A stretch of DNA of 50,067 nt from assembly GCA_964536015.1 (NCBI GenBank), contig CAZHVS010000021.1:1-50067 (forward strand). Reading direction: 5' to 3'. Shown here in pieces: positions 45,498 through 50,067 of the stretch (positions are counted from its first letter, which is position 1; the number at the start of each line of letters is the position of its first letter). This stretch comes from CAZHVS01 sp964536015 (GTDB lineage Bacteria; Bacteroidota; Ignavibacteria; Ignavibacteriales; Ignavibacteriaceae). Position numbers and translations under genes: made by a program. Under the pieces are notes generated by a model that worked only from the letters and a program-made list of their open reading frames with translations, was not told the origin of the DNA and searched no databases.

Positions 45498-48400
45498 CGT
45501 TTTCTCAGCTTCTTCAAAATATTTATCAATTTCAATTTGTAATTCAATCGTCTTTGAAAGAGCAGTTACAATTTTACAATAGGTTTTTATTTCATCTAAA
45601 GTAAGAGTTCTTTCTTTTCTGTCTTTTAACCATTTCTCGCAGACCTGATAACCACCAATTTGATATTGCCAGACTTCTTCTTTTATTCCGTCAAAATATT
45701 GTTCTTTGTTTATCCAGACTTTTTCTATTTCATATTTGGGTTTTTCTACTTTATTGTTTCCTTTGCCTTGAAATTTGGAAATTGATTTATCTAATTCTTT
45801 TGCTCTTAGTAAATGCAAATCCGCAAGCTGTTTACCGAGCTTACCAAGTTGTATAAATAATTTGTAACTTTTTGTGAATGGTATTCGCGGGAAATCAATC
45901 TTTAAAAACTCTGAGTATTTTTTGCGGTAGATGTTGCTGTAAAGCACCGCATATATATAATAAAATATTTCTTCAGGTGTTACTTCTTTCTTGAAGGTGG
46001 TTTTTAGTTCTTCAAACAAAAACTGTTTGATGTTTGGAATTTTTGCAGCGTAACTAACCGCCGGCTCAAACATCATCATTTGAATTGGAAAGCTTTTCTT
46101 TTTTTCTTTACGTTCCTGATATAAATAGAGAGGTAGCACATAATTTATTTCGCGAGTTCTGTTTGAAATAACACAAGCCTCCAAAATTTTATCTGTAATG
46201 AAGGAATGATAAAATCCTATTTTATTCTGTTGGCGACAAATTAACAAACCAACATTCTCATTCATCATATGTATCATAGTTTCTTTACGGGTGCGTTCGA
46301 TCATTTCATCATGATATAAAATCCATCTTTCATCAAAAGGGCGATAAAGAATTTTTGTAATAGAATCTTTCCAGTCTAAGTCTTTTCTAAGCTTTTCTCT
46401 TTGTTCTTTTATTTTCCAGCTTTTGTTTTCGGATAAGTTGTAGGCTCGTTTTAGAATTTCGTCGTCAACTTTGGGATCTATAAATTGTCTTATTCTTCTT
46501 TCAAGTTCCTTTTTTTCAAAATCAATTACAAAATTATCTCTTGCAGTTACAATGCCAACGCTATTTACCGGTAAAATTTCTGTAATCTTATAAAAAGAAT
46601 AGTATCGGTTTGCAAGTTTGTTATCTGTTGGAATGAAAAGGTAAAATTCCGGTTGTGGATAAACCCTGTTCCATTTTACCTTTTTAATGTTGTACTTATT
46701 AAGCCAGTTGTATTTGGCTTCTCTTAATCCATAAACTTCGTGATGAAAAACTTGTTTAGTTTTCCCATTTTTATATTTAATAAAAAATGCAATTGCAACA
46801 CCTTGCATTATATCAAAAACATTTTCGTCTTTGCTTCCATCGGGTGCTTTTTCTTTTTTCAGACTGTTGCCGTGTAAATCAAGAATATAAATTTCATCAA
46901 AGCTGTTCATTAAAGATTGACGCATTCCTCTGAAAGTAGGATTATCGAGATAACTATGGTTTGTGATAAAACCAAGCACACCTTCGCCAGCTTGATCAAT
47001 TTTCCATTGGGAGAAGCGAATGAATTTAACATAATCATCTTGCAGCCACTTTGGATTTTTCTCTCCAAGCGGTTTTCCATCAACCTTATAATATTCTTTA
47101 ATTACATCAGAAATCCATTCACCGGTATTTGAAGAATGTCCGGAATAAGGAGGATTACCGAGAATAACAAGAATAGGAACTTCCTTTTTAACTTTTCCGG
47201 CTTCATGACTTTCGTGTGAGAGTGATGACATACCTGGAAATTTTGATTCATCAAGTTCTTTCATTTCAAGTGTGTTAGTCAAATAATATTTCACACGCTC
47301 ATCATCATCCATTCTGTAGCCACGTTCTTCCAAAAGGAAAGACATTTTCATATGCCCGATTGCATAAGGAGCCATCATCAATTCGAAAGCATAATAGTTT
47401 TGCAGAATTTGATCTTTAAGAAAAGTTTTAACTGCACCCTTGCCGTATTTGCCTCCAAATTCTTCAACCGCAGTTTCAATTGCCTTTGCTAAAAATCCAA
47501 GTGTTCCGCCGGCAGGATCGAGCAAGGTTACATTCTTCGATGCAAGCCCATCTGAGATATTAAATTTATCTTTAAGAATTTGATGAAGCGAGCGGACAAT
47601 AAAAGAAACAACCGGTTCGGGAGTGTAATAAACACCTCGTTTTTCTCTTGTTGTTGGGTCGTAAACAGAAAGGAAAGTTTCGTAAAAATGCAGAACAGGG
47701 TCACTTCCTTTTCCTTCGTGATAATACTGGTCAAGAATCTTTTTTGCGTCTGCAACATTAAGAACTTCCGCTATATCATCAATAATTATTTCCATTTGTT
47801 GAGGCAAATCTTCCAAAGAAATAAATTTGAAAACATCTCTTAAAATTCCAATAGATTTTGGAATGTATGAATAAGCAAGTTTTCTGTTAAAATCTTTTTC
47901 CGCACGAAGACGTGCCGCGAACAAACCATAAGTAATTGTTTGTGAATAAAGATCAGCAAATTCGCTTTCATTTATTCCGGCAATTAAAAACTCTTTAAAG
48001 GCATCATAAAAACCGTGAATAGATTTTGTGCCGAGTTTTAATTCTTCTGTTACAATTTCATCTTTCAAAAACTTTGTTCTTTTGGCGAGCTCAACGGCAA
48101 GAGTTTTAGCGGTGTAAGTTTTTGGAAGTGAAAAGTCTAAAAATCTTTCGAGCAGTTCAAATAATTTATTTTCGTTTTCAATAGGTGGAACAGTGTAAAG
48201 TTTCTTAATAACAAAAGGACGTGCAATTGATATTATTTCTATTCTTTCTCCATTTCTGTATAAACGAAACTCTGTAAAGTTTGTTAAAATAACATTTGGG
48301 AATGTTGACAAATATCTTCTGAGTTGTTCGCTGTCTTCAATTCTGTCAAGGTCAATGCCTAAGTCTTTTGCTTCAATGTAACCGATTATTTTTTGTCTGC

Positions 48401-48590
48401 CGTCCCAAATTCTAAAATCGGGATTGCCAGCTTCGGTCTTTTTCGGGAGAATGGTTACATCAATTTTCTTTTCCCGTTCAGATTCAGAAAATGCTGTAAC
48501 AAAATCTGCAAGATGTTTGTAATAAGATTCCTCTCTTGCATCACCTTTTTGATAGGTCTTGAATAAATTTAATAAGTATTTTTTTGTCAT
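45492..48590 (-). CDS. Single-chain restriction-modification enzyme, type ISP/IIG-like (nuclease, adenine methylase, specificity)
   Basis: A 1032-residue protein. N-terminal PD-(D/E)xK nuclease pattern: Pro57-Asp58 in NPDFRIWDG, Glu73-Ala-Lys75 in GYIEAK. N6-adenine methyltransferase core: RGVYYTPEPVV (319-329), motif I DPAGGTLGF (358-366), motif IV NPPY (479-482). The remainder (about 600-1032) resembles the target-recognition region of LlaBIII-type enzymes. No helicase domain lies between nuclease and methylase, unlike classical type ISP enzymes of about 1500 residues, so it may act as a type IIG-like nuclease/methylase or a solitary methylase. Stand-alone gene flanked by repeats; ATG start with a weak ribosome-binding site. 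Confidence 0.88.
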   Translation of the reverse strand: MTKKYLLNLFKTYQKGDAREESYYKHLADFVTAFSESEREKKIDVTILPKKTEAGNPDFRIWDGRQKIIGYIEAKDLGIDLDRIEDSEQLRRYLSTFPNVILTNFTEFRLYRNGERIEIISIARPFVIKKLYTVPPIENENKLFELLERFLDFSLPKTYTAKTLAVELAKRTKFLKDEIVTEELKLGTKSIHGFYDAFKEFLIAGINESEFADLYSQTITYGLFAARLRAEKDFNRKLAYSYIPKSIGILRDVFKFISLEDLPQQMEIIIDDIAEVLNVADAKKILDQYYHEGKGSDPVLHFYETFLSVYDPTTREKRGVYYTPEPVVSFIVRSLHQILKDKFNISDGLASKNVTLLDPAGGTLGFLAKAIETAVEEFGGKYGKGAVKTFLKDQILQNYYAFELMMAPYAIGHMKMSFLLEERGYRMDDDERVKYYLTNTLEMKELDESKFPGMSSLSHESHEAGKVKKEVPILVILGNPPYSGHSSNTGEWISDVIKEYYKVDGKPLGEKNPKWLQDDYVKFIRFSQWKIDQAGEGVLGFITNHSYLDNPTFRGMRQSLMNSFDEIYILDLHGNSLKKEKAPDGSKDENVFDIMQGVAIAFFIKYKNGKTKQVFHHEVYGLREAKYNWLNKYNIKKVKWNRVYPQPEFYLFIPTDNKLANRYYSFYKITEILPVNSVGIVTARDNFVIDFEKKELERRIRQFIDPKVDDEILKRAYNLSENKSWKIKEQREKLRKDLDWKDSITKILYRPFDERWILYHDEMIERTRKETMIHMMNENVGLLICRQQNKIGFYHSFITDKILEACVISNRTREINYVLPLYLYQERKEKKKSFPIQMMMFEPAVSYAAKIPNIKQFLFEELKTTFKKEVTPEEIFYYIYAVLYSNIYRKKYSEFLKIDFPRIPFTKSYKLFIQLGKLGKQLADLHLLRAKELDKSISKFQGKGNNKVEKPKYEIEKVWINKEQYFDGIKEEVWQYQIGGYQVCEKWLKDRKERTLTLDEIKTYCKIVTALSKTIELQIEIDKYFEEAEKTV

Positions 48591-48647
48591 AATTTACAAT
48601 ATAATGAACAATATCTATTTATGATGACGATAATTTACAGAACGGCA

Positions 48648-48802
48648 TAACTATTACTTATACTGCGTAGAATTATTACTTAAAGAACATAGATCTGCAC
48701 GCAACTGCATAACTATATTCCAATTATTTGCTTTTTGTTCTAAATTATCAATATTTAAAAATAGGTCGTGCATATATGTATTCCAGTTATATTTCAGTAT
48801 AT
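48648..48802 (-). repeat. Repeat B, copy 1 (155 bp), in front of the restriction-modification gene
   Basis: Matches 49913-50067 over 155 bp with six mismatches and no gaps. The gene-facing end reads GTTATGC on the minus strand. The motif GCATAACTAT occurs twice in it, at 48645-48654 (partly just outside) and 48707-48716, 62 bp apart. Confidence 0.95.
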
Positions 48803-49086
48803 CAAACTATCAAATAACTTTCCATTCGCAGCATCACAAAAACAATTATATTCAAAACACCTCAGCAGGGGAGTCAATCAGGCGTGACTGAGGTTGTAGT
48901 TAATCAAAAAACCAATTCAAACCATAACTCATCTATAACTACAACACTAACTTAAACAAACTCAATTAATATTTCCAAATCTTTTCTCACACATCTCTAT
49001 TTTTTCCTCCAACACCTTCACCCCATTCTCAACCATGTTCCCTTGTCACTTAATCACCTCATCACCCCGTCACCCTTCCTCCAACT

Positions 49087-49113
49087 CCTCCTTCTCTTCT
49101 CAAGAGAAGGAGG
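49087..49113. repeat. 12-bp perfect inverted repeat
   Basis: CCTCCTTCTCTT-type arm at 49087-49098 pairs fully with 49102-49113 over 12 bp around the 3-nt loop CTC. It lies in non-coding DNA away from gene ends, with no T-run, so it is more like a dispersed palindrome than a terminator. Confidence 0.7.
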
Positions 49114-49148
49114 CAGGGAGGATGAGTTCGTTCCTCCCAAATAACGCC

Positions 49149-49232
49149 AATCTCTAACCAGCGAATCCAAATCTCTAATCTGCGAATCCAAATCTCTAAT
49201 CTACGAATCCAAATCTCTAACCAACGAACGCC
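49149..49232. repeat. Four tandem 21-bp repeats
   Basis: Units at 49149-49169, 49170-49190, 49191-49211 and 49212-49232 share AATCTCTAA then a variable base pair, then CGAATCCA; the last unit is diverged at its end and runs into repeat A. No spacers, so not a CRISPR array. Exact unit length and direct adjacency suggest slippage or a binding-site array. Confidence 0.9.
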
Positions 49233-49359
49233 AATAATTTTTAATTTATTTTTCTTTTTAACCTACTTCAAAGAGCAACTAAGTTTTGTCAACCAACTTT
49301 TATTTTACTTCAAACAACCGCATCGAAGATAGCGGTCGCCGTTGAGGCGCGGGTTAGGC
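49230..49359 (-). repeat. Repeat A, copy 2 (130 bp), behind the 170-residue protein gene
   Basis: Second copy of the repeat at 45368-45497. Its gene-facing end reads GCCTAAC on the minus strand (49359-49353), a perfect RYYYAAC integron inverse core, 20 bp past the stop codon. The attC-like hairpin copy spans 49291-49359, with arm-loop centre at 49317-49336. Confidence 0.95.
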
Positions 49360-49378
49360 ATTATTTAACATAGACCTA

Positions 49379-49891
49379 TTAATAATTTTTTCTTAACACA
49401 ATACCTAATTGCGCCATAAACTGTTCATAGTTTGTAACTGCTGTCTGTAATGTATCTCTACTTTCGGTTTCTGACTTTGCAAATAATATTTTATTCATTT
49501 TTTGATGAAGTTCTTTAAGATTGCTTCTTAGTTCATCATCTGTAATTCGTTCTGTAAGGATATATAACTTTCTGTTGGATAATGCAAGTTCTTGATTTAA
49601 TTCTTCACTCAATAAATTGCTTCTTTCACCGTTGCGACCTTTTTTATACGATTCTAAATCTTCGATATGAGCACGACCCACCAACCGCATATGTTGCGAA
49701 AGTGAGTCTTGAAGTTCCAACAGATTATTCATTTGAAATTCTCTTGAACGTTCTGATTTCTTAAGAATGTCCATCTTCTCTTGTAAACGAACAGCGTGCC
49801 GGCTATTTATTAAAGTCGTTAGTAAACTAGTAGCAGCCCCGACAACTGCACCAACTATTGTCCCAATAAATCCCCAAGTTGCTGAATCCAT
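49379..49891 (-). CDS. Hypothetical membrane-anchored coiled-coil protein
   Basis: A 170-residue protein. Residues 5-28 form one hydrophobic helix with a Gly/Ala pattern (GTIVGAVVGAATSLLTTL), followed by a long, charged, mainly helical region rich in Glu, Lys, Leu and Gln (about 33-160) that probably forms a coiled coil in the cytoplasm. No family recognised. Small single-helix coiled-coil proteins occur as effectors or sensors in defence islands, but nothing here proves that. ATG at 49891 lies 19 bp from GTTAGGC (minus strand), and GCCTAAC lies 20 bp past the stop, so the gene looks like a compact cassette. Confidence 0.7.
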   Translation of the reverse strand: MDSATWGFIGTIVGAVVGAATSLLTTLINSRHAVRLQEKMDILKKSERSREFQMNNLLELQDSLSQHMRLVGRAHIEDLESYKKGRNGERSNLLSEELNQELALSNRKLYILTERITDDELRSNLKELHQKMNKILFAKSETESRDTLQTAVTNYEQFMAQLGIVLRKNY

Positions 49892-49912
49892 TTTCTTTTC
49901 CTCGTTAATGCC

Positions 49913-50067
49913 TAACTATTACTTATACTGCGTAGAATTATTACTTACAGAACATAGATATGCACTCAGCCGCATAACTATGTTCCAATTATTTGCTTTT
50001 TGTTCTAAATTATCAATATTTAAAAATAGGTCGTGCATATATGTATTCCAGTTATATTTCAGTATAT
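49913..50067 (-). repeat. Repeat B, copy 2 (at least 155 bp, reaches window end)
   Basis: In front of the 170-residue protein gene; gene-facing end GTTAGGC (49916-49910 on the minus strand). It contains a strong hairpin: GAACATAGATATGC (49950-49963) and GCATAACTATGTTC (49972-49985) pair with one mismatch around an 8-nt loop. Copy 1 keeps this hairpin only in part (48685-48720). Confidence 0.93.

Larger units (their letters stand above)
48591..49378. other. Intergenic accessory region (788 bp) with repeats
   Basis: No convincing gene. From left to right it holds the promoter side of the restriction-modification gene, repeat B copy 1 (48648-48802), a nested inverted repeat CCTCAG (48860-48865)/CTGAGG (48888-48893), a G-depleted stretch (48900-49103), a 12-bp hairpin (49087-49113), four 21-bp tandem repeats (49149-49232) and repeat A copy 2 (49230-49359). 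Confidence 0.8.

Noticed and set aside
45492..48590. BREX or DISARM system
   Set aside because: The methylase resembles PglX-like proteins in part, but no PglZ, BrxC, helicase or other partner genes are in the window.
49149..49232. CRISPR-like array
   Set aside because: The repeats are directly adjacent without spacers, only four in number, and no cas gene is near.
45307..50067. Complete integron
   Set aside because: No integrase gene, no attI and no dense run of short cassettes are visible; only the cassette-like ends are supported.
1..50067. tRNA, rRNA, transposase or prophage genes
   Set aside because: None was recognised on either strand; non-coding gaps are short except at 48591-49378.

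Overview
The window is about 50 kb of low-GC DNA (roughly one third G+C by eye), gene-dense and chromosomal in character. The best fit is a Gram-negative member of the Bacteroidota/Chlorobi/Ignavibacteria group, most likely class Ignavibacteria. Reasons seen in the sequence: two secreted proteins end in a type IX secretion (T9SS) C-terminal domain with the N-x-P-N-P-F-N-P-S-T motif; an LPS heptose epimerase indicates an outer membrane; there are outer-membrane-type and multi-repeat surface proteins, multiheme c-type cytochromes and several TTG starts. The exact genus is inference. No rRNA, tRNA, phage, transposase or CRISPR array was seen.

Layout. 2-4242 (minus): an operon of a secreted S9 peptidase, a cupin, a CoA-binding protein and an amino-acid permease, read here as peptide breakdown and amino-acid uptake. 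4469-11312: housekeeping genes (DEAD-box helicase, cobalamin-dependent methionine synthase, heptose epimerase) and a very acidic 83-residue protein. 11577-15760: a respiratory locus with a small monoheme cytochrome c, a 13-heme cytochrome fused to a b-type membrane domain, and a NapC/NirT-like seven-heme protein, preceded by a sigma-54-like promoter. 15865-21697: a second S9 peptidase, DUF1232, Nudix hydrolase, RecN and a HemW-like radical SAM protein, closely packed. 21768-29807: surface and glycan genes (DUF5916 protein, two GH20 hexosaminidases on opposite strands, an SDR, a four-helix membrane protein).

30021-38326 (plus) is a regulatory and surface module: a lipoprotein-like protein, a GAF-AAA+ sigma-54 activator, a Ser/Thr kinase with PEGA repeats overlapping it, then a Kelch protein with a T9SS tail directly behind a GG-N10-GC sigma-54 promoter, a DUF5683-like protein, and an FN3/carboxypeptidase-regulatory-like protein with a T9SS tail. 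38381-45271 (minus) holds a HAD phosphatase, DUF2203, a 1290-residue lamin-tail repeat protein, an SDR, a small membrane protein and a DinB-family protein.

45300-50067 is the accessory end. A single-chain restriction-modification enzyme and a 170-residue membrane-anchored coiled-coil protein are each bracketed, in the same orientation, by the same two repeats (130 bp behind each gene, 155 bp in front). The gene-facing repeat ends carry 7-bp motifs resembling integron core sites (GCCTAAC, GTTAGGC), and the 130-bp repeat contains a 69-bp imperfect hairpin of attC-like architecture. I read this as a possible cassette array without an integrase in view. Between the units lie four 21-bp tandem repeats and a stretch of about 200 nt with only three G residues on the plus strand. 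This region and the sigma-54/kinase/T9SS module are the parts most worth follow-up.
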